64,000 nt of DNA from Scytonema sp. RU_4_4 (GTDB lineage Bacteria > Cyanobacteriota > Cyanobacteriia > Cyanobacteriales > Nostocaceae), in contig JAAUSC010000001.1 in NCBI GenBank assembly GCA_012031965.1, forward strand, positions 1 through 64,000. The letters run 5' to 3'. A program made the position numbers and the translations under genes. This document shows, one piece after another, positions 1-9,150 of the stretch (the first letter of the stretch is position 1; every line of letters begins with the position of its first letter). The notes beneath the pieces are model-generated. The model saw only the letters and a list, made by a program, of their open reading frames with translations, was not told where the DNA came from and ran no database searches.

Positions 1-72
1 TCTCCTCTGCTCCCCTGCTCCCTCTGCCTCCCCTCCCTCTGCCGTCCCTGCCCCTCTGCTCCCCCTGCCCGC
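1..72. repeat. Low-complexity CT-rich repeat (ctccccctg-type)
   Basis: A pyrimidine-rich stretch built from imperfect repeats of ctcccctg/cctctgc. It lies inside the open trmD reading frame and encodes a Gly/Glu/Gln/Arg tail. Similar simple arrays occur elsewhere in this window, for example at 26590-26650 and 41222-41290. Confidence 0.8.
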
Positions 73-755
73 TTCTCCTCCCAACTTTTAAGCAAATCAG
101 GGCGACGCAGGCGTGTTCTGCTAATTTGTTGTTCATAGCGCCACCGAGCAATTGCGGCGTGATTACCAGAAAGCAGGACTTCAGGAACTTTCCAGCCACG
201 AAATACGGCAGGACGAGTATACTGGGGATAGTCCAACAATCCCTCTTCAAAGCTTTCTGCTGTTAAGGACTCGACTTTACTCACTGTTCCTGGTAGTAGG
301 CGTACGACACCATTCATTAAAGCCATTGCTGGAATTTCTCCACCAGTGAGAATAAAATCGCCCAAAGAGACCTCGCGGTCAACTAAATGCAGGACGCGCT
401 CATCGACTCCTTCGTAATGACCACAAATCACTACCAATTGGTCGTAATTCGTCGCTAATTCTCGTAATAGTGGCTGATTCATCGTTTGACCTTGAGGACT
501 CATCAGAATAACCTCTCTTCGATGTAAAATCGGCAGTGACTCTACAGCAGCAAAGATAGGTTCTGGCTTCATCAACATCCCCACACCGCCGCCGTAAGGT
601 TCATCATCAACTTTCCGGTGCTTGTCAGTGGTAAACTCCCGTGGATTAATCAGATGCACTTGGGCAATCTGCTTTGCCAGAGCCTTACCTATCAGCCCGG
701 TATTGAGAACAGAGGTAAAACAGTCAGGAAACAGCGTAACTATATCAAAGCGCAC
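1..755 (-). CDS. trmD: tRNA (guanine37-N1)-methyltransferase TrmD, 3' end outside window
   Basis: TrmD methylates G37 next to the tRNA anticodon with S-adenosylmethionine, preventing +1 frameshifts. The protein begins at a GTG (codon 753-755) and reads VRFDIVTLFPDCF, then shows the SPOUT/TrmD motifs GGGVGM, SPQGQ, GHYEGVDERV and SLGDFILTGGE that form the knotted SAM-binding site, and the conserved RPDLLKSW near the usual C-terminus (about residue 225). Past that point the frame stays open to the window edge through a purine-rich low-complexity tail made of Gly, Glu, Gln and Arg, so the stop codon is not visible. Family members are about 230-250 residues, so nearly the whole enzyme is present. 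Function is secure; the tail is probably repeat-derived. Confidence 0.93.
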   Translation of the reverse strand, partial: MRFDIVTLFPDCFTSVLNTGLIGKALAKQIAQVHLINPREFTTDKHRKVDDEPYGGGVGMLMKPEPIFAAVESLPILHRREVILMSPQGQTMNQPLLRELATNYDQLVVICGHYEGVDERVLHLVDREVSLGDFILTGGEIPAMALMNGVVRLLPGTVSKVESLTAESFEEGLLDYPQYTRPAVFRGWKVPEVLLSGNHAAIARWRYEQQISRTRLRRPDLLKSWEEKRAGGAEGQGRQREGRQREQGSRG

Positions 756-1429
756 AGTATTTCGTATTGGAGGACACTAATCTGAAATTGGATGATTTGA
801 AAACGATGTTATGTCACAGACATTTCAACATCATCAACCGTATCTAAAAGTACCGGAAGTCATAGATTTTCCGTGTCAACACAAGTTTTTCTAATTACTT
901 AATTTATGTTTAAATATTGTCACATCTACATTGAAATTATTAAACTGAACGTTTGTTAACAACTTCTTTGGATGCATCTAGCCAGCCTCAAAAAAAGCGT
1001 GTCAAGACCTGCTTTTCTCCCTCCACTCTTGAGTGTAGCTGGTATGAGGTAGGGAACCTTGATACATAGACTCAGGGAATTGAATAAAGAATCTAGTTGT
1101 TTTTCTTCATGAACAAATTCAGAGACTTCAAACCAAATCTTCAGGGAAATAGGTGTTCCAATCACCCTCCTACCTTACACCAGTACAGGTGCAGTTCCTT
1201 GCGCCCGTACAGGTCCACAGACACAAAATCTTGCGCCCCTACACCATATCCCATTGGGAGCTTAGGTAAAAAACAAGGCGTCCAGAAGCAAGGAACGGCA
1301 AAAGACACTCCACACTCCTGAGATATTTTGTGCATGAAGCACTGTCCTCCACCAGAGGCGAATCATAAAAATAATAAGGCGAAAGCTACCTTGTTTAATT
1401 CACCTGAAGTTGTTGACAGGAGAAACACA
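756..1429. other. Intergenic region, no convincing gene
   Basis: 674 bases between the trmD start (minus) and the cphB start (plus). It holds AT-rich sequence and a few direct copies of the short motif gcgccc-n-taca around 1200-1245. The open frames here show no recognisable family. Promoters for trmD and cphB must lie here, but I cannot place them reliably. Confidence 0.5.
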
Positions 1430-2293
1430 ATGCCGCAATTAAAAGTTAAATCGCTGGAAATGAGGACACCCCAAGCAACTAAAACCGCTGTTCTGGTCAT
1501 CGGAGGCGCAGAAGACAAAGTACATGGACGCGAAATTTTGCGGACATTTGTTAGTCGTTCTGGTGGCAGTAATGCCTACATTACAATTATCCCCTCTGCT
1601 TCCCGTGAACCAAGCATCATAGGTGGTAGGTATATTCGTATTTTTGAAGAAATGGGTGCTAAGAAAGTCGAAATCTTAGACATTCGAGAACGAGAGCAGT
1701 GTGAAGATTCCTACATCCAAGCATCCTTGGAAGGATGTACAGGAGCTTTTTTGACAGGTGGAGACCAATTACGCCTCTGTGGCGTCTTGTCAGATACACC
1801 AGCTATGGATATTATCCGGCAGCGGGTTAGATCTGGACAACTCACCTTAGCGGGTACGAGCGCAGGAGCCGCTGTAATGGGTCATCATATGATCGCGGGA
1901 GGTGGTAGCGGCGAATCGCCAAATCGCTCCCTCGTGGATATGGCTACAGGTTTAGGATTGATTCCAGAAGTCATAGTAGACCAACACTTCCACAATCGCA
2001 ATCGCATGGTACGGCTGATGAGCGCGCTCGCAGCTCATCCAGATCGCCTGGGAATCGGCATTGATGAAGATACATGTGCCATGTTTGAGCGGGATGGTTG
2101 GCTACAAGTCTTAGGCAAAGGTAGTGTTACGATTGTAGATCCAACTGAGGTAACTCACACGAATGAACCACATGTGGGAGCAACTGAACCGTTAAATCTC
2201 CATAATCTACGGCTGCATATTCTTAGTCACGGCGATCGCTATCATGTGTACCAGCGTACTGTATTACCAGCTGTCTACCGTGTCTCCAGCTGA
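1430..2293 (+). CDS. cphB: Cyanophycinase
   Basis: Cyanophycinase is a serine-type exopeptidase of the peptidase S51 family. It hydrolyses cyanophycin (multi-L-arginyl-poly-L-aspartate) to beta-Asp-Arg dipeptides, mobilising stored nitrogen. The 287-residue frame from ATG 1430 contains the nucleophile motif GTSAGAA (Ser about residue 144), an early VIGGAED segment, GGDQLRL and DQHFHNRNR, all typical of the family. ATG 1430 is preceded by acaggag at a good distance. The frame stays open upstream to 1328, but that extension has no family similarity, so I prefer 1430. The gene sits just upstream of cphA in the same direction, the common cphBA arrangement of cyanobacteria. Confidence 0.95.
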   Translation: MPQLKVKSLEMRTPQATKTAVLVIGGAEDKVHGREILRTFVSRSGGSNAYITIIPSASREPSIIGGRYIRIFEEMGAKKVEILDIREREQCEDSYIQASLEGCTGAFLTGGDQLRLCGVLSDTPAMDIIRQRVRSGQLTLAGTSAGAAVMGHHMIAGGGSGESPNRSLVDMATGLGLIPEVIVDQHFHNRNRMVRLMSALAAHPDRLGIGIDEDTCAMFERDGWLQVLGKGSVTIVDPTEVTHTNEPHVGATEPLNLHNLRLHILSHGDRYHVYQRTVLPAVYRVSS

Positions 2294-2486
2294 CGGCAAA
2301 CAGTAGCTGAGGTTACACTAGGTAGCTGAAGTTACATCGGGTTGATCGCTCAATTTTTAAGTTGCAGCAAAAAATTTGAGAATAATACGATGTAAGAAGA
2401 AAAAACTGTTTACTATAAACAGTTAAGCGGTCAATTCCAGTAAGAAACTAGAATTTTGGTTCCGAATCTCCATCTACCTATTTCCC

Positions 2487-2714
2487 ATGAGAATCCTCAA
2501 GATCCAGACCTTACGCGGCCCCAACTATTGGAGCATTCGACGCCACAAACTGATTGTCATGCGCCTCGATTTAGAAAACCTTGCTGAGACGCCCACAAAC
2601 GAAATTCCTGGCTTTCATGAAGGATTAGTTGAGGCTCTGCCCAGTCTGGAAGGTCATTTTTGCTCTCCTGGCTGTCGTGGTGGTTTTTTGATGCGGGTGC
2701 GCGAGGGCACATGA
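2487..2714 (+). CDS. cphA: Cyanophycin synthetase, N-terminal fragment (frameshifted)
   Basis: The first 75 residues match the CphA N-terminal domain (MRILKIQTLRGPNYWSIRRH, CSPGCRGGFL, RVREGT). The frame then meets TGA at 2712-2714, and the protein continues in the -1 frame from ATG 2711. Family proteins read RVREGT-MMGH-VEHVALE here. Restoring one base (an A) at about 2710 rejoins both parts into a 900-residue CphA of normal length. The disruption therefore looks like a single-base deletion or a sequencing error, not ancient decay. As written, stop and restart overlap as ATGA, an arrangement that could allow coupled re-initiation. Whether two polypeptides are made cannot be told from sequence. 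Confidence 0.85.
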   Translation: MRILKIQTLRGPNYWSIRRHKLIVMRLDLENLAETPTNEIPGFHEGLVEALPSLEGHFCSPGCRGGFLMRVREGT

Positions 2715-5188
2715 TGGGTCATGTCGTGGAACACGTAGCCCTAGAAATGCAAGATTTGGCTGGAATGCACGTAGGCTTTGGTCGGACCCGAGAAACATCA
2801 ACATCGGGAGTTTACCAGGTAGTGTTCGAGTATCTGAACGAGGAAGCGGGACGCTACGCTGGTAGAGCAGCAGTGCGGCTATGCCAAAGTATTGTAGATC
2901 GGGGTCGTTATCCAAGGGCAGAATTAGAGCAAGATTTGCAAGACCTGAAAGACTTATGGCGTGACGCAGCATTAGGACCGAGTACAGAAACACTAGTCAA
3001 AGAAGCAGAAAAAAGAGGCATTCCCTGGATGCACCTTGACGCGCGCTTTTTGATTCAACTGGGCTACGGCGTGAATCAAAAGCGGGTACAAGCGACAATG
3101 ACAGACAATACTGGCATCTTGGGAGTAGAACTCGCCTGCGACAAAGAAGCCACCAAACGCGTTCTTGCCAACGCTGGAGTCCCAGTACCAAGAGGTACCG
3201 TCATCAACTTCTTGGATGATTTAGGAGAAGCCATAGAACAGGTTGGCGGCTACCCTATTGTTATCAAACCTTTAGATGGCAATCACGGACGCGGTATCTC
3301 TATCGATATCAGTTCTTGGGAAGAAGCAGAAGCTGCATACGATTCTGCCAGACAGATTTCCCGGTCAATTATTGTAGAGCGCTATTACACTGGGCGGGAT
3401 CACAGAGTCCTGGTGGTGGATGGCAAAGTTGTGGCAGTTGCTGAACGTGTGCCAGCTCATGTCGTGGGCGATGGCAGATCTACCATCTTTGAACTGATTG
3501 AGGAAACGAACAAAGATCCAAACCGTGGTGAAGGGCATGATAACATCCTCACCAAAATTGAACTAGACCGCACTAGCTACCAACTCATGGAAAAGCAAGG
3601 TTTCACCCTTAACAGTGTGTTACCTAAAGACAACATTTGCTATTTACGGGCAACGGCAAACTTGAGTACAGGGGGCAGTGCCGTAGACCGTACAGATGAG
3701 ATCCATCCAGAAAATGTCTGGCTGGCACAACGGATCGTGAAAATTATCGGTTTGGATATTGCAGGAATTGATATTGTAACAGCGAATATTGGCCGTCCCT
3801 TGCGAGAAGTGGATGGTGTGATTGTAGAAGTTAATGCCGCTCCCGGATTCCGGATGCATGTTGCTCCAAGTCAAGGGATCGCTCGTAACGTCGCAGGAGC
3901 AGTGCTAGATATGCTGTTCCCGGCTGAGAAAATCAGCCACATACCCATCCTTGCCGTAACGGGTACCAACGGCAAAACGACCACCACCCGTCTGTTAGCA
4001 CACATTTTCAAACAAACTAATAAAGTCATAGGTTATACAACAACAGACGGGACATACATCGGAGATTACTTAGTCGAAGCTGGAGACAACACTGGTCCCC
4101 AAAGTGCCCAACTGATCTTGCAAGATCCAACTGTGGAAGTAGCGGTACTGGAAACTGCTCGCGGGGGTATCCTCCGGTCTGGACTGGCTTTTGAAAACGC
4201 TAACGTGGGGGTGATATTGAACGTTGCCTCAGACCACCTAGGAATAGGCGATATTGATACTATTGAACAGTTAGCGCATCTCAAGAGTGTGGTCGCGGAA
4301 GCTGTGTTTCCTGACGGCTACGCAGTCCTTAACGCCGATGATCACAGAGTCGCTGCAATGGCAGAAAAAACAAAAGCAAATATTGCCTACTTCACCATGA
4401 ATCCAGATTCAGAATTGGTGCGACAGCACATTCAAAAGGGTGGAGTCGCAGCAGTTTATGAAAATGGCTATCTGTCGATATTGAAAGGCGATTGGACGCA
4501 CCGAATTGAACGGGCAGAAAATATACCCCTGACAATGGGCGGACGTGCGCCGTTTATGATAGCCAATGCTTTAGCAGCTTCTTTGGCGGCGTTCGTACAA
4601 AATGTCACGATAGAGCAAATTCGCTCAGGCTTGAATACCTTTCGTGCTTCAGTAAGTCAAACGCCGGGACGGATGAATTTATTTAATTTGGGGAACCACC
4701 ACGCTTTGGTAGACTATGCTCACAACCCAGCTAGTTATCAAGCGTTGGGCGCTTTTGTCCGCAATTGGACTTCTGGTCGGCGCATTGGGGTCATTGGGGG
4801 ACCAGGCGATCGCCGCGACGAAGACTTTATCATGCTTGGCAAACTCGCAGCGGAAATTTTTGACTACATTATTGTCAAAGAAGATGATGACACTAGAGGA
4901 CGGGTGCGAGGGACAGCTGCTGAGTTGATTGTTCAAGGGATCAAGGAAATCAAGCCCAACTGCGAGCATGAAATAATTCTCAATGAAACACAAGCGGTTG
5001 ATAGAGCCTTAGACACTGCACCAGATAACAGTCTCGTCGTCATTTTGCCAGAAAGCATTAGCCGCGCTATTGGGTTAATTACAGCGCGTGGAGTCGTTAA
5101 AGAAGAAATAACTCAACAAAATACCAACTTGTCTACCATAGATTCTCAAATTGAGGTGGCATCTTCTGTAGTTAACACGCTGTCATAG
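2711..5188 (+). CDS. cphA: Cyanophycin synthetase, main part
   Basis: CphA polymerises aspartate and arginine into cyanophycin using ATP. This frame carries the rest of the N-terminal domain, an ATP-grasp domain (roughly full-length residues 210-470, with PIVIKPLDGNHGRG and EVNAAPGF) that adds Asp, and a C-terminal Mur-ligase-like domain with the P-loop GTNGKTTTTR that adds Arg. From ATG 2711 it has 825 residues; with the 75-residue fragment upstream the total is about 900, as expected. All motifs downstream of the frameshift are intact, so loss of function is recent or only apparent. The gene follows cphB in the same direction with about 190 bases between. An ORF start at 2660 in this frame is not native: its first 17 residues are out-of-frame CphA sequence. 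Confidence 0.93.
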   Translation: MMGHVVEHVALEMQDLAGMHVGFGRTRETSTSGVYQVVFEYLNEEAGRYAGRAAVRLCQSIVDRGRYPRAELEQDLQDLKDLWRDAALGPSTETLVKEAEKRGIPWMHLDARFLIQLGYGVNQKRVQATMTDNTGILGVELACDKEATKRVLANAGVPVPRGTVINFLDDLGEAIEQVGGYPIVIKPLDGNHGRGISIDISSWEEAEAAYDSARQISRSIIVERYYTGRDHRVLVVDGKVVAVAERVPAHVVGDGRSTIFELIEETNKDPNRGEGHDNILTKIELDRTSYQLMEKQGFTLNSVLPKDNICYLRATANLSTGGSAVDRTDEIHPENVWLAQRIVKIIGLDIAGIDIVTANIGRPLREVDGVIVEVNAAPGFRMHVAPSQGIARNVAGAVLDMLFPAEKISHIPILAVTGTNGKTTTTRLLAHIFKQTNKVIGYTTTDGTYIGDYLVEAGDNTGPQSAQLILQDPTVEVAVLETARGGILRSGLAFENANVGVILNVASDHLGIGDIDTIEQLAHLKSVVAEAVFPDGYAVLNADDHRVAAMAEKTKANIAYFTMNPDSELVRQHIQKGGVAAVYENGYLSILKGDWTHRIERAENIPLTMGGRAPFMIANALAASLAAFVQNVTIEQIRSGLNTFRASVSQTPGRMNLFNLGNHHALVDYAHNPASYQALGAFVRNWTSGRRIGVIGGPGDRRDEDFIMLGKLAAEIFDYIIVKEDDDTRGRVRGTAAELIVQGIKEIKPNCEHEIILNETQAVDRALDTAPDNSLVVILPESISRAIGLITARGVVKEEITQQNTNLSTIDSQIEVASSVVNTLS

Positions 5189-5353
5189 TGCTTAGTCATT
5201 TAGAACAGGGAGAGAGAGTAGGAAAAAAGGAGGGATATTTCCCACACTCTCAAACTCTCACACTCCCTCAATCTCTGGCTTCCTCACCCCTATTATTGCC
5301 CCTATTGTTGTTCATTCACCAATTCTGAATTGGTGGATTCTTCCCAAAAATGA

Positions 5354-5539
5354 CTATTGTTTTTCTTCTTGTTTTTCTTCTTCCGAATTAGTCTCATCAC
5401 TGGGATTTTTCAGTTCCTCCTTAAAACCCCGCAGAGTTTTGCCCAGTGCGCTACCTAATTCTGGAATTTTTTTTGGTCCAAAAATGAGAAGAGCGACCAA
5501 AACAATAACACCTACCTCCGTCCATCCCAATCCAAACAT
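5354..5539 (-). CDS. tatA: Sec-independent protein translocase subunit TatA
   Basis: A 61-residue protein of the TatA/Hcf106 family, part of the twin-arginine translocase that moves folded proteins across thylakoid or plasma membranes. It begins MFGLGWTEVGVIVLVALLIF, a single short membrane helix, followed by the hallmark FGPKKIPELG hinge, an amphipathic helix (GSALGKTLRGFKEEL) and an acidic, Glu-rich tail. Length and motifs fit cyanobacterial TatA/E rather than TatB. It is alone on the minus strand between cphA and a repeat-rich spacer. A likely Tat substrate in this window is PhoX at 47244-49490, which starts with a twin-arginine signal. Confidence 0.95.
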   Translation of the reverse strand: MFGLGWTEVGVIVLVALLIFGPKKIPELGSALGKTLRGFKEELKNPSDETNSEEEKQEEKQ

Positions 5540-5697
5540 AAATCTCTACTCCATAAAACTAATACAACGCCGGACTTGTCCGGATATTGAGGTATACTTC
5601 CTGCTTCACTGGGTGCGTCGGCGCATGAAACCATCAGCAGGCTTATGGGTTCCAGCCGATCCCAATTCGTTTAAGGGGCTAGTACCGCTGGCGTTCG

Positions 5698-5727
5698 TCA
5701 AAAGTCAAAAGTCAAAAGTCAAAAGAC
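5698..5727. repeat. Short tandem heptamer repeat (GTCAAAA)n
   Basis: About four head-to-tail copies of the heptamer gtcaaaa. Short tandemly repeated heptamers of this kind are a known feature of heterocystous cyanobacterial genomes. Confidence 0.85.
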
Positions 5728-5924
5728 TTATACCATAATCTTTTTGCTGATTTTTAATGGTAGCTTTATTTCCGCCGCGTTGTACTAGGAACTGTGACTT
5801 AATTCCCTACTATCTAAATGCTGCTCTACTCATCGTTACTCATTTTTGGGTAGTTCTAATATCAGAAGATCCATAAAGGTACGTAACCGTTCTTGCCAGT
5901 CTGGAATGCTGTGCATAAGTATAC

Positions 5925-6025
5925 AGGACTTACGCAAAGAAACCCGGTTTTTACCAAAAATCGTCTGTTTGACAACCAAATACGAACGAAGAAACCGGGT
6001 TTCTAGCAGATGGTGCCTAAGTCCT
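5925..6025. mobile_element. Miniature inverted-repeat element, family A (AGGACTTA ends)
   Basis: 101 bp bounded by the inverted repeats AGGACTTA(CGCA) and TAAGTCCT. Inside is a second inverted pair, AGAAACCCGGTTT and GAAACCGGGTTTCT. The flanking heptamers agtatac and aatatag match at five of seven positions, a possible decayed target duplication. The same ends recur at 38911-39101 and 58978-59069 with different interiors. There is no coding capacity. Confidence 0.65.
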
Positions 6026-6278
6026 AATATAGACAAATATGTTTGCCATACCACCAATTTCACTGATTTCAAGCTAAAGTTTCAGTTTTGTGATTTTTTA
6101 TATAAAAAATATTACAAAAAATAAATATTTGTATCTAGTCGGATGACTTGCAAGACAAAACATAGTAAAAAATAAAAAAAATATTAAATTTTCAGTTTTT
6201 GAAATCTACTCATTCTAAGTCGAATGATTGTCACCGCGATCTTTAATAAAAATCACGCACGCTCGGAGTCGTATTTCC

Positions 6279-6965
6279 ATGCAGCTACTTCCACGACCTC
6301 AGCATAATAACCAACGACGCTTAAAGTTGGAGTCTGAGTCACCGTTGAATCTGACACAGCTTTGTGTCTTTGACAAACCAGATATTGAAAGTGCAAATAC
6401 CTTACGAGCCTCCCACCAGAACGATTCAGACAAGAAGCGACACCAACGCATTGCCATTTTTATTGATGGCGCAAACTTGTTTTACGCAGCAATGCATCTC
6501 AATCTTGAAATTGATTACACCAAACTGCTGCGCTATCTAACGAAGGGGCGTCAACTGCTTAGGGCTTACTTTTATACAGGTGTTGATTACACAAATGAAA
6601 AACAGCAAGGCTTTCTGCTTTGGATGAGTCGCAATGGCTATCGTGTGGTGAGTAAAGAACTCATTGCTCTCCCGAATGGTTCTAAAAAAGCGGATTTGGA
6701 TGTAGAGATTGCCATCGATATGATGACCTTAGCAAGGTACTGCAACACTTTAGTTCTGTTGAGTGGCGATGGCGACCTTGCTTATGCTGTTGAGAACATT
6801 ACCTACCGAGGAGTTCAAGTGGAAGTTGTTGGTTTGGGTTCTATGACAAGTGACAGTCTGATTAGGGTTGCTGACTCTTATACCGACCTTGAACTTATCA
6901 AACAAGACATTCAAAAAAAGAATCTAGGTTGGGTTGAACGGAGTAAAATCCCACGCAAAGTGTAA
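6279..6965 (+). CDS. NYN-domain (LabA-like, DUF88) putative nuclease
   Basis: The 228-residue product has a NYN/PIN-like domain of the LabA/DUF88 family from about residue 60 to the end. Visible acidic metal-binding positions are in IAIFIDGANLFYA (strand 1 Asp), KADLDVEIAIDM (two Asp) and LLSGDGDLAYAV (Asp pair), the pattern of a Mg-dependent single-stranded RNase fold. The first 50 residues are polar and probably disordered. I chose ATG 6279; an upstream TTG at 6228 would add 17 residues without family support. In cyanobacteria LabA-type proteins have been tied to clock output, but this family is broad, so the role here is undetermined. It lies alone between a repeat-rich spacer and the convergent kinase gene. 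Confidence 0.85.
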   Translation: MQLLPRPQHNNQRRLKLESESPLNLTQLCVFDKPDIESANTLRASHQNDSDKKRHQRIAIFIDGANLFYAAMHLNLEIDYTKLLRYLTKGRQLLRAYFYTGVDYTNEKQQGFLLWMSRNGYRVVSKELIALPNGSKKADLDVEIAIDMMTLARYCNTLVLLSGDGDLAYAVENITYRGVQVEVVGLGSMTSDSLIRVADSYTDLELIKQDIQKKNLGWVERSKIPRKV

Positions 6966-6995
6966 TGTGGTCATGGGTTGGGAACGTTGACTTCC

Positions 6996-8201
6996 TCAAA
7001 CAGACTCTTTGCAAGAGTTCAACTCACCAGGTCGCTTTGGTAAGGTTACTGTTACTTTTGTTCCTTTTCCCACCTGACTTTCTAAGGTAATATCACCGCC
7101 ATGTAACTCTACACAAACTTTCGTAATGGCGAGTCCCAAACCTGTTCCGGGGATTGTGTTAACGTTACTCCCACGACAGAAAGCTTGAAACAAGTTTTCT
7201 TGCTCCTGTATCGGTATACCAATACCCTTGTCTTTGATGTAAAAGATAACTTGTGAGTCACCCCCAATCAGATGAAACTCTATATCACCTCCATCTGGAG
7301 AGTACTTAATCGCATTGGATATTAAGTTCATAAAGATTTGCCGCAAGAGTCCTCCATCACCCCAGAAGCCCTTGTGATCTCCTATCATCTTATAAATTAA
7401 TTGATGGCGATCGCTCAAATTTTCTCGCTGCTCTTCTACTAAGTCAGAAAAAAAGTGGCACAAATCGAGTGGTTGGGGCTTAAACTGAGCTTTGTTTAAC
7501 TCAAATTGGTTACACACAAGCAAGTCATCGACCAATTTAGCCATGTAGCGAGCTTTCTGTTCAATGATTTGTAGGAACTTCTGTTGTTTAGCTTTATCTA
7601 GCTGATTGCTATGTTGCTTGAGGGTGGATGCTGCAGTCAGTATAGAAGCTAACGGCATTCGATACTCACAAGAAACTGTTCTAATGATTTGGGATTTAAA
7701 TGCGTTCAGTTTCTGTTCCTTCATAAGAGCTGCTTGAGTTTGAGCAAGCAGTTCAGCTTGTTGGATCATGAAGCGCTGTTTTTCCTTAGTTTTGCTGAGC
7801 ACAGTTTGCAAGTCTGAGTGCTGAATCACGTTGCGGACTGCTAACTGTAGCACATCCGGTTTCAGATGTTGCTTGACTAAGTAATCTTGGACACCCTTTT
7901 TCATAGCTTGTACAGCGACAGCTTCATCACCTTGTCCTGTCAGCATAATGACGGGTGCAGGAGTCTCAAATCTTTCCTGCTTGAGATGATCAAGGATTTC
8001 TAGCCCACTCATATCAGGTAGGTAAAAATCGAGTAGAATAACGTCGCAGAGTATTTCTTGGCACATCGCAAGTCCGTCCTGCGCAGAATCTGCTTCCAAA
8101 ATCTGGTAGGACTGGCTAGGATCTTTTAAAAGATATCGCCGATAAATTCTCCGATCCTCTGCACAATCATCAATGATGAGTAGCGTCCTGGTATCTGACA
8201 T
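6996..8201 (-). CDS. Receiver-histidine-kinase-like protein lacking the phospho-acceptor His
   Basis: 401 residues: an N-terminal CheY-like receiver (1-125: DD pair in LLIIDDCAED, acceptor Asp in VILLDFYLPDMSG, Lys in DYLVKQHLKP), a helical linker, a HisKA-like dimerisation region (about 165-235) and an HATPase_c domain (NLISNAIKYS N box, DKGIGIP G1 box, GTGLGLAI G2 box). The H box reads SCEYRMPL where family members read SHE(F/L)RTPL, so residue 178 is Cys (codon TGT at 7668-7670) in place of the phosphorylated His. All ATP-binding boxes are intact. It may therefore be a pseudokinase, a phosphatase-only protein or a partner-phosphorylating enzyme. It is convergent with the NYN gene and has no cognate partner next to it. 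Confidence 0.9.
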   Translation of the reverse strand: MSDTRTLLIIDDCAEDRRIYRRYLLKDPSQSYQILEADSAQDGLAMCQEILCDVILLDFYLPDMSGLEILDHLKQERFETPAPVIMLTGQGDEAVAVQAMKKGVQDYLVKQHLKPDVLQLAVRNVIQHSDLQTVLSKTKEKQRFMIQQAELLAQTQAALMKEQKLNAFKSQIIRTVSCEYRMPLASILTAASTLKQHSNQLDKAKQQKFLQIIEQKARYMAKLVDDLLVCNQFELNKAQFKPQPLDLCHFFSDLVEEQRENLSDRHQLIYKMIGDHKGFWGDGGLLRQIFMNLISNAIKYSPDGGDIEFHLIGGDSQVIFYIKDKGIGIPIQEQENLFQAFCRGSNVNTIPGTGLGLAITKVCVELHGGDITLESQVGKGTKVTVTLPKRPGELNSCKESV

Positions 8202-8384
8202 AGAAGGATGAAGGAGATTTGTTGCACTCCTTCATCAAGCTTCTCACATATCACAGGATTATTAATAAATATTGAAGGAATATTATTGACATGATATGTT
8301 AGCGCCGCAGCAACGTGAAGCCAATCTCTCCACCCATGTTCTGACCATAAGCGAGCTATACCAAGAGCATCTTGCTTTCATGGG

Positions 8385-9101
8385 TTATGCTGACTGATTT
8401 GCTGGTGTGATCAGCAAGCGACCAATATTTACGTTGCTGGGTTGCTCCAGCAGGAATCGAATTGCTCTAGCGATATCCTCTGCGACAAGCGGTTGTTCTA
8501 TAGCAACCATTTGCTTTTCCTCTTCACTCCAGTTTTGGTAAAGATTCGTTGCTACCTTACCCGGTTCAATACAGCCAACGCCAACCCCAGAACCCGCCAA
8601 CTCCAACCGGAGACAATCGGTAAAGGATTCTATGGCATGCTTAGTACCGCAGTAAGCTGCCATTGTGGGATAATTCGTCATGCCTGAAATGCTGGATAAG
8701 TTGACGATAAATCCATTGCCATGTTGTTTGAAGTGCCTTGCAAATACATAAGCCATGCGAAAAGCCGCTTCAACATTAATGCGTACCATCTGGCAAAGTG
8801 CTTCAATATCAACAGTTTCTACTGAACCAACGACCATCACTCCAGCATTGTTAACCAGCGCATCTGCCCGACCAAACGAGCTAAGTGCTTGCTCTAACAA
8901 GCGTTTGGGTAAATCTGGATTAGTCACCTCACCAGCAACAAACGTAGCATGGGTGAGGCTGGTAGCTAACTTATTGAGTTTGTCTTCATTCCTAGCAGTC
9001 AGGACAAGATTCATTCCAGCAGCATCCAATTCGCGAGCAGTCGCTTCACCGATACCACTGCTTGCTCCAGTGATAATGGCAACTTTATTTTGTAAGTTCA
9101 T
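8385..9101 (-). CDS. Short-chain dehydrogenase/reductase (SDR)
   Basis: 238 residues of the classical SDR fold: Rossmann motif TGASSGIG (residues about 11-18) for NAD(P), NNAG at about 85, catalytic Ser in NLSSISG and the YxxxK pair in AAYCGTKHAIESF. An Arg in LTARNEDKL after strand 2 suggests NADP(H) preference. The substrate cannot be predicted. It is divergent from an HxlR-family regulator (start 9182) with 80 bases between the starts, the common layout in which the regulator controls the oxidoreductase. Confidence 0.92.
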   Translation of the reverse strand: MNLQNKVAIITGASSGIGEATARELDAAGMNLVLTARNEDKLNKLATSLTHATFVAGEVTNPDLPKRLLEQALSSFGRADALVNNAGVMVVGSVETVDIEALCQMVRINVEAAFRMAYVFARHFKQHGNGFIVNLSSISGMTNYPTMAAYCGTKHAIESFTDCLRLELAGSGVGVGCIEPGKVATNLYQNWSEEEKQMVAIEQPLVAEDIARAIRFLLEQPSNVNIGRLLITPANQSA

Positions 9102-9150
9102 AATTTTCCTGTTACTTCACTGTTTTGTTAGAGATACCATAGGCAATCAA

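Larger units (their letters stand above)
5540..6278. other. Repeat-rich intergenic region
   Basis: 739 bases without a supported gene. It contains a heptamer array (GTCAAAA, 5698-5727), a 101-bp miniature inverted-repeat element (5925-6025) and a very AT-rich stretch (6060-6220) that probably carries the promoter of the NYN gene. A frame of 78 residues on the minus strand (5836-6072) overlaps the miniature element and is not credible. Confidence 0.6.

Noticed and set aside
956-1165. 69-codon minus-strand ORF in the trmD-cphB spacer
   Set aside because: No recognisable domain, poor start context, composition like non-coding DNA.
5836-6072. Minus-strand ORF of 78 codons
   Set aside because: It mostly overlaps the miniature element and its stems; no family similarity.
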